Of a stretch of DNA of 64,000 nucleotides, positions 29,371-37,240 are shown piece after piece. The notes beneath the pieces were generated by a model. That model saw only the letters and a list, made by a program, of their open reading frames with translations, did no database searches and was not told the DNA's origin. Source of the stretch: Kordia sp. (GTDB taxonomy: Bacteria > Bacteroidota > Bacteroidia > Flavobacteriales > Flavobacteriaceae). Numbering within the stretch: position 1 is the stretch's first letter; each line of letters opens with the position of its first letter. The position numbers and the translations under genes were made by a program. Location: positions 186,001-250,000 of the forward strand of contig NZ_JAKVBC010000002.1 of the NCBI RefSeq assembly GCF_022447245.1, in the 5' to 3' direction.

Positions 29371-29423
29371 TTTTAGTCAGATCATTTTAATCTTAGGATA
29401 TTTCTAAAATCAATATTACAACT

Positions 29424-30257
29424 ATGATATATATATTATTCCTCTTTCCCTTTTTACTTTTAGCACAAAAACCTATTATTGAATATTATGATAATGGAAA
29501 CGTGTTTCGCGAGTATTTTTTAAAAGACCAAACCCAAGACAGCACTTTTGTTCAATATTATAAAAACGGGAATATTCAATCAAAAACACAGTATAAAAAA
29601 TGTGAATACGAAACTAATTACTACAAAATATATCGATTTGGTTGTGGTGTGGGAAAGTATTTTAACGAAGAGCAGAAAATTTTAAAAGGAAGGTCACACG
29701 GCAAATGGTCTTTTTACTATAAAGATGGTAGTTTAAAATCTATTTCAAATTATCATTGCGGTTTTGAACAAGGAAATTTTATCGATTACAGACCAAATGG
29801 TTCAGTAGAGTATAGTGACTTTTATCATGAAGGAAATGTAATGAGCGAAAGGGAATATCATAAAAATGGTGCTTTAAAAATACTAACACAATATACGTAT
29901 TTGTATGATGAAACTATAGATGATAGTCGTTATGTTGTTTCGTGTGTACAAACAGAATTTAGAGAAGATAGTACTGTAAAAAGCGTTAAAGAAATTTCAG
30001 ATTATGATATGGATGAAACAGCAATTCACAAAGAATATTACCCAAATGGCTTTTTAAAATTCACCGAAGAGCTTGTTGATGATTTTAGAGAAGGCGTTTA
30101 CAGAGAATTTTATGAGAATGGTCATAAGAAGTATGAAGGTGAATATATTGACGAAGAACGCGTTAAAAAACATTACTATTACGATCGTACAGGAAAAATG
30201 ACCAAAATAGAAACTTGGGATGCAAACAAATTGATCCACACAGAATACAAAAACTAA
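29424..30257 (+). CDS. MORN/YwqK-like repeat protein
   Basis: 277 residues. A short hydrophobic N-terminus ends near LLLAQ. The body contains repeats of the form YYxNGNxxxxxxYKxG (YYDNGNVFREYF, YYKNGNIQSKTQY, YYKDGSLKSISNY, YRPNGSVEYSDFY, FYENGHKKYEGEY), about 20-24 residues each. This matches the MORN-variant/YwqK-like family, which is exported and of unknown function. It ends at a bidirectional terminator. Confidence 0.8.
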   Translation: MIYILFLFPFLLLAQKPIIEYYDNGNVFREYFLKDQTQDSTFVQYYKNGNIQSKTQYKKCEYETNYYKIYRFGCGVGKYFNEEQKILKGRSHGKWSFYYKDGSLKSISNYHCGFEQGNFIDYRPNGSVEYSDFYHEGNVMSEREYHKNGALKILTQYTYLYDETIDDSRYVVSCVQTEFREDSTVKSVKEISDYDMDETAIHKEYYPNGFLKFTEELVDDFREGVYREFYENGHKKYEGEYIDEERVKKHYYYDRTGKMTKIETWDANKLIHTEYKN

Positions 30258-30270
30258 ATATTATTCAAAG

Positions 30271-30303
30271 AAAAAGGCTTGCAATGATTTGCAAGCCTTT
30301 TTT
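30271..30303. terminator. Bidirectional intrinsic terminator
   Basis: A perfect 10-bp stem (30273-30282 with 30291-30300, AAAGGCTTGC/GCAAGCCTTT) with an 8-base loop, flanked by A- and T-runs. It serves the convergent MORN-like and PorP/SprF genes. Confidence 0.88.
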
Positions 30304-30324
30304 GTATACTGTTCTGTGTAAGTC

Positions 30325-31329
30325 TTAGTTAATTGCTGGACAGTTACAATCGTATGGATCTCTTCTGCTTCCAAAGTCATATCCTAAAGTGATTTGGTGA
30401 TAACCTCCATTAGAAAGTACTAAAGAGTTTGCTTGGTATGAATATGTATACGCAAACATAAACTTGTTATAGTTTACTCCAACAAATGGTGTAATGTATT
30501 GTAGTTTTTGGTTATCTACTTGTGTTCCATTTACGAACTCTGCTCCATCTAAGCTTCTTCTATATGACAATCCGCCCCAAAGTGAACCGAATTCTAAGCT
30601 TCTGTATACTTTCATATTTATATCAAAAGAAGATTCTTGCGTTTCTTCTGTATATTGAAACATTGCTGATGGTTCATATTTCCAGTCACTATTATATCCA
30701 CCGAATACATATCCTGCAGAAGCCAAATAACGACGTTGGTTTTTTGATTCAAATTCCTGAGAGAATAAATCTCTTTTGGTTGGCAATGCATTTTTCACTG
30801 TTAAGTGCGCGTAGAAATCTAATAAATAATACGATGCTCCAAAATCTACATTAAAATACGTTGTGTTTTGTTGCGTTCCTGAAATAATAGGATCAGGATT
30901 GTTTATAATATCAAAACCTGTTTCATCCAATGTTCCTTGTGTAAAACCTGTACTAATTCCAAAAGAAAGCTGGTTTAAGTCAACTCTGTTTCTAGAAAGT
31001 AATAAGTGATATGCAAAAGTAAGATACGCTCCTTGTTGTGAGAAGTTTCCATTTTCATCATTATAGATGATAGCTCCAACACCGACTTTGTCTCCAACAC
31101 GAGTATTAAAACTTAAGGTTTGTAATGACGGCGCATTATCTACGTCAAACCATTGCTGTCTAGCTGTTAATCGAATTTTAGAAGCATTAGATGCTCCAGC
31201 CATCGAAGGATGAATTAGGTATAAATTATCAGAAAGATAGTCTACATAAACAGGAAGTCCATCTTGCGAAAAAGAGCATTGCACTCCAAATGCGATGGCA
31301 ACAATAGCTAAGTATTTTTTAAATTTCAT
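30325..31329 (-). CDS. PorP/SprF-family type IX secretion membrane protein
   Basis: 334 residues with a signal peptide ending near CSFSQ. The N-terminal PVYVDYLSDNLYLIHPSMAG and the segment RQQWFDVDNAPSLQTLSF are PorP/SprF family signatures. The rest is a beta-barrel ending in ITLGYDFGSRRDPYDCNCP. In Flavobacteria these proteins help secrete or anchor specific T9SS cargo, usually encoded nearby. No large cargo gene is adjacent here, so its client is unknown. Confidence 0.92.
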   Translation of the reverse strand: MKFKKYLAIVAIAFGVQCSFSQDGLPVYVDYLSDNLYLIHPSMAGASNASKIRLTARQQWFDVDNAPSLQTLSFNTRVGDKVGVGAIIYNDENGNFSQQGAYLTFAYHLLLSRNRVDLNQLSFGISTGFTQGTLDETGFDIINNPDPIISGTQQNTTYFNVDFGASYYLLDFYAHLTVKNALPTKRDLFSQEFESKNQRRYLASAGYVFGGYNSDWKYEPSAMFQYTEETQESSFDINMKVYRSLEFGSLWGGLSYRRSLDGAEFVNGTQVDNQKLQYITPFVGVNYNKFMFAYTYSYQANSLVLSNGGYHQITLGYDFGSRRDPYDCNCPAIN

Positions 31330-31738
31330 TAGTGTTTATCTTTTTCTGTAAAGAATAATCGACACGATATGGAGTCGTATCGAGATTCAATGCAACTTAT
31401 TATTTGATAACGAGGCCTTTATTTGTTGTGTTTCAGTTAATTATATGCAATACTCCTTTTTTAAAGGTATTTCCATAGTGTAAAATGCCACACATTTGGT
31501 CAAATATATAAATTATTTGATAAGTATGTAATTCTTATCTTAATTTATTATAATGTTTCCTTAAGAATCCTCCTTTTATAAAAACGAGTTTTTCATACGG
31601 TTTCGTTTCAGGCGTTAATGTATTAAAAACGCAATTATTTAATAATTATTTTAACACAAAAAATAATTTTCTTTTAAACCTAGCTTAACAATTGAATATT
31701 TTACCCAACTCCATGGAATAGATTACGTCGATATTGGT
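31330..31738. other. AT-rich intergenic stretch
   Basis: About 410 bases between divergently transcribed porP/sprF-like and nfu genes. I see no coding frame. A minus-strand TATATTTG (31508-31501) could serve the porP-like gene, but it lies 172 bases from the ATG and lacks a -33 partner. A long AT-rich core (31500-31700) could be a 5' leader. Confidence 0.45.
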
Positions 31739-31746
31739 TACTTTTG
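31739..31746 (+). promoter_or_regulatory. -7 element (TACTTTTG) of nfu
   Basis: It matches TAnnTTTG and lies 17 bases before the ATG at 31764, which also argues against an upstream start at 31734. No -33 element is clear. Confidence 0.6.
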
Positions 31747-31763
31747 TAAAAAAATTTAACGCC

Positions 31764-32669
31764 ATGGGTGGTATTACAATAAGTATAGAAAAAACAAGCA
31801 ATCCAGCAATTATAAAATTCGAAGCAAGTACGTTTCTTACACGCCATAATAGTTACGAGTTTAAAAATATAGATGACGCTCAAGATTCGCCGCTAGCGCA
31901 GCAATTATTTTATTTACCTTTTGTAAAAACAATTTTTATTTCTGGAAATTTTATTGCGATTGAACGCTATAATATTGTGACATGGGAAGATGTTCAAGAA
32001 GAAGTAGCTGAACAAATTCAAGCATATATTAATAGTGGAAAAGAAGTTATTAGCGAATCGGCTACTCCAAAAAAGGTAGTTCCTGTTACAATTTATGCAG
32101 AAAGCACACCAAATCCGACAGTGATGAAGTTTGTTGCTAATAAAAAAATTGTAGATCGTATTTTAGAATTTAAGAATATTGACGAAACAAAATACGCTCC
32201 TTTAGCACAAGCATTATTTCACTTCCCATTTGTTAAAGAAATCTTTTTAGATAAAAATTATATTTCAATTACGAAATATGACATGGTAGAATGGAATAAT
32301 ATTACAATGGAACTACGTGAGTTTATCCGTAATTATATCCAGGAAGGAAAAGAAGTGGTTTCTGAAGATATTCCAGTAGAACAAAAAGAAAGAATTGAGA
32401 TTTCAGAAGAGAGTTTTGAAGCTTTGGATGATATTTCAAAAGAAATTGTAAATATTTTAGAAGAATATATCAAACCTGCTGTAGCAAGTGACGGTGGAAA
32501 CATTATGTTTGATTCGTACGATCCAGCTTCTAAAGTAGTAAAAGTTGTACTGCAAGGAGCATGTAGTGGTTGCCCATCTTCTACCCTAACATTGAAGAGT
32601 GGTATTGAAAATACGTTAAAGAACCTATTAAAAGGGCAGATTAACGAAGTTGTGGCAATTAACGGATAA
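31764..32669 (+). CDS. NifU-family Fe-S scaffold with a duplicated Nfu_N domain
   Basis: 301 residues. Two Nfu_N-type domains are in tandem (about 1-90 and 98-190); parallel segments are SNPAIIKFEA / TPNPTVMKFVA and LAQQLFYLPFVKTIF / LAQALFHFPFVKEIF. The C-terminal NifU domain has the CxxC motif at Cys267 and Cys270 (QGACSGCPSS) for an Fe-S cluster. It probably delivers clusters to client proteins. The tandem N-terminal duplication is a recurrent arrangement in Flavobacteria. It is followed by the dodecin gene. Confidence 0.9.
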   Translation: MGGITISIEKTSNPAIIKFEASTFLTRHNSYEFKNIDDAQDSPLAQQLFYLPFVKTIFISGNFIAIERYNIVTWEDVQEEVAEQIQAYINSGKEVISESATPKKVVPVTIYAESTPNPTVMKFVANKKIVDRILEFKNIDETKYAPLAQALFHFPFVKEIFLDKNYISITKYDMVEWNNITMELREFIRNYIQEGKEVVSEDIPVEQKERIEISEESFEALDDISKEIVNILEEYIKPAVASDGGNIMFDSYDPASKVVKVVLQGACSGCPSSTLTLKSGIENTLKNLLKGQINEVVAING

Positions 32670-32743
32670 GAAATACTTTTTTAATTATAAGAATTGCCGT
32701 ACTTTGAAAAGTAAATTATCATATAACCTTAAAAAAGACTATT

Positions 32744-32944
32744 ATGGCAGTATTAAAAGTAATTGAAGTACTTTCAAATTCAAAGAAAAGTTGGGAAGAT
32801 GCAACTGCAAAAGCTGTAAAACAAGCTTCTAAATCAGTTAAGAATATCAAATCTGTATATGTACAAGATCAAAGTGCAATTGTACAAGATGGAGCTGTAG
32901 TTGAATACCGCGTAAATTTAAAGCTTACGTTTGAGGTAAAATAA
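32744..32944 (+). CDS. Dodecin family protein
   Basis: 66 residues, the normal dodecin length: a central helix (WEDATAKAVKQASKSV) between beta strands and the C-terminal VEYRVNLKLTFEV. Dodecins form dodecamers that bind flavins or CoA. It is located 74 bases downstream of nfu and ends with a terminator. Confidence 0.92.
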   Translation: MAVLKVIEVLSNSKKSWEDATAKAVKQASKSVKNIKSVYVQDQSAIVQDGAVVEYRVNLKLTFEVK

Positions 32945-32965
32945 TAATATACTTTATATATGTAT

Positions 32966-33002
32966 TAAAGGCGTTGTCAAATAATGATAACGCTTTTTTT
33001 TT
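32966..33002 (+). terminator. Intrinsic terminator after dodecin
   Basis: GCGTTGTCA (32971-32979) pairs with TGATAACGC (32985-32993, one G-U), flanked by A- and T-runs (TTTTTTTTT). Confidence 0.82.
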
Positions 33003-33067
33003 ACTCGTAGATTTTCCATACCTTTTATTTACCTTAAATCATAACAACAAAATATAAAAGTTAGCCT

Positions 33068-33439
33068 ATGAAAACTTTAGAAACCATTCTTATTGCGCTT
33101 GTCGCCATTGAACATATATACATTCTATACTTAGAAATGTTTTTGTGGACCAAACCGAAAGGAATGAAAACCTTCGGATTGAAATCAAAAGATTTTGCAG
33201 AAGAAACCAAAATACTTGCCGCAAATCAAGGATTGTATAACGGATTTTTAGCCGCAGGATTGTTTTGGTCATTGTACACCAAAAACATTCACGTAAGCCT
33301 ATTTTTCATTATTTGTGTATGTATTGCAGCATTGTATGGATCTTATTCTACTAAAAATAAGCGAATTTTAATTGTACAAGGAACTCCTGCATTTTTAGCA
33401 TTAGCCGTTATTTTATTACGAATGTTTTTAGAATTTTAA
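33068..33439 (+). CDS. DUF1304 family membrane protein
   Basis: 123 residues with four predicted membrane helices and the family opening IALVAIEHIYILYLEMFLW. FGLKSKDFAEETKILAANQG and LYGSYSTKNKRILIVQGTPAF are DUF1304 hallmarks. The function is unknown. Confidence 0.88.
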   Translation: MKTLETILIALVAIEHIYILYLEMFLWTKPKGMKTFGLKSKDFAEETKILAANQGLYNGFLAAGLFWSLYTKNIHVSLFFIICVCIAALYGSYSTKNKRILIVQGTPAFLALAVILLRMFLEF

Positions 33440-33538
33440 TATCACAGTTCTTCTAGCTTCTACACATCACTAAAATCATTCAATTTGGCAGTTTTTTTGT
33501 CGTTTATAGAAAGCTTAAAAATTCAATTACAAATTTAT

Positions 33539-33566
33539 TTTGTAACCTTTCGATTTTATAATTTTG
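33539..33566 (+). promoter_or_regulatory. Candidate promoter of mscS-like gene
   Basis: The -7 element TAATTTTG (33559-33566) matches TAnnTTTG and lies 28 bases before the ATG. A TTTG at 33539-33542 would be the -33 element, but its 16-base spacer is short. Confidence 0.5.
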
Positions 33567-33594
33567 CACCATCACAAAAACAAATACGAATATC

Positions 33595-34455
33595 ATGGAA
33601 GAAACAAAAACGCAAACTCCTGTAGAGGAAACAACAAATACTGCTTCTGGTTGGTTTGAAAATTTTGATCTAGAGAAGATTCTTGTAGATTATGGACTGA
33701 AAGTAGTTGCTGCTTTGGCAATTTTAATTATTGGTCTATTTATTATCAAATTGATTGTACGTTTATCAATAAAGGTAATGAAAAGACGTGGAATTGATGA
33801 GACACTACTGAAATTTTTAGGGAGCTTACTTGGTTGGACACTTAAAATTTTATTGTTTGTTATTGTTGCTTCACAATTAGGTATTGAAACTACCTCGTTT
33901 GCCGCTATTATTGGTGCCGCTGGTTTGGCAATTGGTTTGGCATTACAAGGATCATTATCAGACTTTGCAGGTGGTGTATTAATTATGATTTTCAAGCCTT
34001 ATAGAATTGGAGATTTAGTAGAAGCACAAGGTGTTTTGGGAGTTGTAAAAGAAATTCAAATCTTTACGACACATTTAAATACTCCAGAAAACAAATTAGC
34101 TATCATTCCAAATGGCGCAATATCTAATGGAAATATTGTGAATTACACAGCAGAAGTTACACTGCGAGTTGATCATGTAATTGGTGTTGCATACGATTCA
34201 GACATTAAACAAACAAAAGATGTATTGATGAAAGTATTAACCGATCATCCAAAAGTGTTGAAAGATCCTGCACCAACTGTTAATGTCTCTGAATTAGCAG
34301 ATAGCTCAGTAAACTTTGCAGTGCGCCCTTGGGCAAAAGCAGCACATTATTGGGATGTGTATTTTGATGTATTAGAACACACAAAAATTGCCTTAGATGC
34401 TGCTGGAATTGAAATTCCATATCCAACTAGCGTTGAAATTGAGAAAAAAATGTAA
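33595..34455 (+). CDS. Small-conductance mechanosensitive channel (MscS family)
   Basis: 286 residues with three membrane helices (about 35-60, 78-100, 102-135). The pore-lining helix (AIIGAAGLAIGLALQGSLSDF) is Gly/Ala-rich as in MscS, and GGVLIMIFKPYRIGDLVE begins the cytoplasmic beta domain. The channel opens under membrane tension to protect against hypo-osmotic shock. It ends with a terminator. Confidence 0.95.
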   Translation: MEETKTQTPVEETTNTASGWFENFDLEKILVDYGLKVVAALAILIIGLFIIKLIVRLSIKVMKRRGIDETLLKFLGSLLGWTLKILLFVIVASQLGIETTSFAAIIGAAGLAIGLALQGSLSDFAGGVLIMIFKPYRIGDLVEAQGVLGVVKEIQIFTTHLNTPENKLAIIPNGAISNGNIVNYTAEVTLRVDHVIGVAYDSDIKQTKDVLMKVLTDHPKVLKDPAPTVNVSELADSSVNFAVRPWAKAAHYWDVYFDVLEHTKIALDAAGIEIPYPTSVEIEKKM

Positions 34456-34512
34456 AAGATGTATTAGTATACTAAATACATTTTGATCTTTTAATTAAAA
34501 TAAATAATATGG

Positions 34513-34547
34513 GGAGCGTAAATTTTTATGCTCCTTATTTTTTTAGG
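34513..34547 (+). terminator. Intrinsic terminator after mscS-like gene
   Basis: GGAGCGTA (34513-34520) pairs with TATGCTCC (34527-34534, one G-U), followed by TTATTTTTTT. Confidence 0.8.
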
Positions 34548-34569
34548 AAATTTACATGAGAAGGTGATT

Positions 34570-34725
34570 TTAAAATACTGAAGGATCAGTATCTGGCACA
34601 TAATCATCAACAAATATCCCTAATTCTTCTGTATAATCAAGTGTTGAGGCACCCATCTTTTCAGCTCCTCCTACTATGTTACTAACTTCCTTCTTTTTAT
34701 CAATTGATATAGAGAAATTATCCAA
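34570..34725 (-). CDS. Possible 51-codon frame with a VGG motif
   Basis: This minus-strand frame opens at a TTG (34725) and reads MDNFSISIDKKKEVSNIVGG, then AEKMGASTLDYTEELGIFVD and DYVPDTDPSVF before TAA. The composition (Asp, Glu, Thr, hydrophobics) looks coding, and the Gly-Gly at about residue 20 resembles a peptide leader. It overlaps the frame at 34674-34931 by about 50 bases in a different frame, which instead suggests a frameshifted remnant of one gene. No partner genes are visible. Confidence 0.3.
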   Translation of the reverse strand: MDNFSISIDKKKEVSNIVGGAEKMGASTLDYTEELGIFVDDYVPDTDPSVF

Positions 34726-34931
34726 AGCACAACAAACATAGCTATGAGAAAAACATTTGTGAATAGATCAAATTTATTTTTTATTGTTACTGCCGTCTTT
34801 TCAGATGAGATAGATTTTAAATGAATTCTAGATATGACATCATAGCCAGATCCGTATTTATTTTTCATTAACCCATGCAGTTCTGTTTCACTCAATTCAG
34901 TAACTGTTATGCTTTCAGTTGGCGACTTTAA
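34674..34931 (-). pseudogene. Possible gene remnant with one membrane helix
   Basis: An open stretch from after the stop at 34932 to TAG at 34674 reads LKSPTESITVTELSETELHG..., then LKSISSEKTAVTIKNKFDLF and the membrane helix FLIAMFVVLWIISLY with a basic tail. The only ATG gives 64 residues. The lack of a start near the beginning and a coding-like continuation in another frame (34570-34725) suggest a decayed or frameshifted gene. The surrounding bases 34548-35008 hold nothing else that I can support. Confidence 0.35.
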
Positions 34932-35008
34932 TTAGTTGCTAACAATATCAATCGGTTTTTCAACAACTAGCTTATGTTTTTTTATGAAGAGCATTTAAGA
35001 AAATAAAT

Positions 35009-35691
35009 CTATGTAACTTTTTTCTTTGGTTTGGTGACTACAAAGTCTTTTAGGTAATATGGTTCAAAATAAGCGACATCTTCGATATCGTTTTTTTGGT
35101 GTTTATCTATCGCAATCGGAATCATTTTTTCTGTAGATGGAAAGTATAGCTCATCATAGAAAATTGCATTTTCATGTGTTATCACACCTTTGCACTTTTC
35201 TGCTCCGTTTCCTATAAAATGTACTTTTCCTTTAGCTAAATAGTCTTCAAAAGAAGTTTCTGTGATGATTTCTGCTTTTGTTTCTCTGATTTGCGAATAG
35301 TTGGCATCAAATACTGCCGAATATACTTCCATACGGCGCGCATCTAGCAATGGCAAAATAACTCCATCTGTAATAATAATAGAGCGTGAGAGCACCTCTA
35401 AACTTTCAATCGCCATTAATTGAATGTCAGAAGCAAAACACAATCCTTAGCAGCAGAAACACCTATACGCAATCCTGTATACGATCCTGGACCTTTTCCC
35501 ACGACCATAGCTTTTACATCTTCTGGTTGAATTTGAGCAGCTTCATACGCCTCTTTGATAAATACGTGTAGCTTTTCAGAATGCGAATAGTTTTTATTGT
35601 TTTCTTCCTTAAAGTATAGCACTTTTTCATCATCCGCCAAACACACAGAACAGTTCGTAGTTGAGGTTTCTAAGTATAATCGTATCGCCAT
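35009..35691 (-). pseudogene. tsaB: tsaB interrupted by a single-base frameshift
   Basis: TsaB (YeaZ) is the partner of TsaD in making the t6A modification of tRNA. The N-terminal half reads from ATG 35691 (LYLETSTTNCSV; GKGPGSYTGLRIGVSAAK) and then falls out of frame after AAKDC. The C-terminal half continues in another frame (CFASDIQLMAIESLEVLS ... LDARRMEVYSAVFDANY) to the stop at 35009. Inserting one base near 35445-35446 (CC on the plus strand, so GG where GGG is expected) restores AAK-G-LCFA. tsaB is usually essential, so this is a sequencing error, a tolerated or recoded frameshift, or a true loss. The gene has a -7 promoter element. Confidence 0.85.
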
Positions 35692-35709
35692 TAGACTGCT
35701 AATTTTAAA

Positions 35710-35717
35710 CAAAAGTA
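35710..35717 (-). promoter_or_regulatory. -7 element (TACTTTTG) of tsaB
   Basis: It matches TAnnTTTG on the minus strand and lies 18 bases before the ATG at 35691. It directly follows the T-run of the upstream efflux-operon terminator. No -33 is clear. Confidence 0.55.
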
Positions 35718-35755
35718 AAAAAGCATCAACCTTTATAAAAGTATTGATGCTTTTT
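35713..35755 (-). terminator. Intrinsic terminator of the efflux operon
   Basis: A 10-bp stem AAAGCATCAA (35720-35729) with TTGATGCTTT (35744-35753) and a 14-base loop; the minus strand ends in TTTTTTA. It lies between tolC-like and tsaB. Confidence 0.8.
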
Positions 35756-35776
35756 TTGTGTGTTTTATTTTGTTTT

Positions 35777-37210
35777 CTAGTTCAATTCCGTTAATGGAAG
35801 CCCAAAATAGAATTCTAATATTTTTAAACGGAAAATGTAATCGTATTTCGTACGTATTACATCTGATTCTGCGGCTTCCAATCGTTGTTTGGATTGACTA
35901 AAATCAAACGAATTCATTACACCTTCATTGAACCGAGCTGTAGAATAATCATGTGCAATTCTCCTAGCTGTCAAGGTTTTTTCTGCAGCTTCATAGGCTT
36001 TTAGTGCTCCTTTTGCATCATTATACGCTTGGTTTACGGTAGCTTCTAAATTATTTTTTGTTTGGTCTAGATTATATTTCGCTCTTTCAATCGCAATCTT
36101 AGAGCGTTTTATGCCATTACTAATTCTAAAACCAGTAAAGATTGGTATATTCAATTGCAAACCAAAAGAATTACCTTTGTTTGCTCTAAATTGATCAAAT
36201 AATGGATCTGATTTCTTCGTTAATGTTACAAGGTTCGGTCCTAGTACTGACTCTCCAGTTCCTTCCACAAAACCAATTTCTCTAAATGGCATTTCTGAGT
36301 TTGGGATGGTCCCTGCAAAAATATCCAAATTATTTGCTCTGGTATTAAAACTATAAAAACCTGTCAATGTCGGATATCTTTGTCCTCTTGCGAGTTTCAA
36401 ATCATATTCAGCAATTTCTATATTTGTCTCGGAGATTTTTACATCATTTCGAACTTCTAACGATTTTTCAAAAATTTGTTTTGGTGAGTTATTCATGATC
36501 GTTGTCTTAGGAATTGCGTAATTTCCTTCCTCGATATCAAAAGTATCATAATCTGTAATCAATAAAAGTTGCGCTAAAGATATTTTAGAAATACGCAAGG
36601 TATTTTCAGCATTTACAATTTGCTGTTCTTGTGTCGCTATATTTGCTTCAATTTCTGAAATTTCTCCTTGAGCCAACACACCTTCATCAACTAACTCTTG
36701 GGTACGTTTTAATTCTTTTTTTGTCACTTCAATTTGCAACCTCAATACCTTTAAAGATTCTTTGTTGAACAATATTTGCAAAAAACTTTGTACTACTTGC
36801 AACGAAGTATTGTCTTTCATATCATCTAACTGATACTGATTGGCCAGTAAAGTTAAATTTGCCCTATGAAGTCTATTCACATTTTGCAAACCATCAAAAA
36901 GAGTTACATTCATGCTTAACCCAGCTGATGTATTTTGTGTCGTTTGATTTTGTAACACTCCTGTAGTTACATTTGTGTTTAAACCAATGTTCCAAGAATG
37001 TGATGTCGAAGCATTTAATGTTGGTAAAAATCCTCCGATAGCCTCTTTTTTGTCAATTTCAGAACTTTCTTTATCCAGTTGTGCTTGTTTGATAGCGATA
37101 TTATTTTCTAAAGCATAGTCAACACATTCTTTTAATGTCCATTTTTTTTGGGCATGCATTGTAGTAATTGTTCCTGTAATAAGCAGGATAATGATATAAA
37201 CTTTTTTCAT
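35777..37210 (-). CDS. TolC-family outer-membrane efflux protein
   Basis: 477 residues with a signal peptide ending near MHAQ. The two OEP repeats have the typical start WTLKECVDYALENNIAIKQA and a second copy around FEKSLEVRNDVKISETNIE. Coiled-coil helices and barrel strands are evident. It is the last gene of the ATPase-permease-permease-adaptor-TolC operon. It forms the outer-membrane exit duct of a tripartite pump. Confidence 0.93.
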   Translation of the reverse strand: MKKVYIIILLITGTITTMHAQKKWTLKECVDYALENNIAIKQAQLDKESSEIDKKEAIGGFLPTLNASTSHSWNIGLNTNVTTGVLQNQTTQNTSAGLSMNVTLFDGLQNVNRLHRANLTLLANQYQLDDMKDNTSLQVVQSFLQILFNKESLKVLRLQIEVTKKELKRTQELVDEGVLAQGEISEIEANIATQEQQIVNAENTLRISKISLAQLLLITDYDTFDIEEGNYAIPKTTIMNNSPKQIFEKSLEVRNDVKISETNIEIAEYDLKLARGQRYPTLTGFYSFNTRANNLDIFAGTIPNSEMPFREIGFVEGTGESVLGPNLVTLTKKSDPLFDQFRANKGNSFGLQLNIPIFTGFRISNGIKRSKIAIERAKYNLDQTKNNLEATVNQAYNDAKGALKAYEAAEKTLTARRIAHDYSTARFNEGVMNSFDFSQSKQRLEAAESDVIRTKYDYIFRLKILEFYFGLPLTELN

Positions 37211-37240
37211 GTTAATGGTTATACTATTTCGGTGTTAATG

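Noticed and set aside
35009-35712. Two separate genes at the tsaB locus
   Set aside because: The halves align end to end with TsaB and differ only by one base at the junction, so I treat them as one broken gene.
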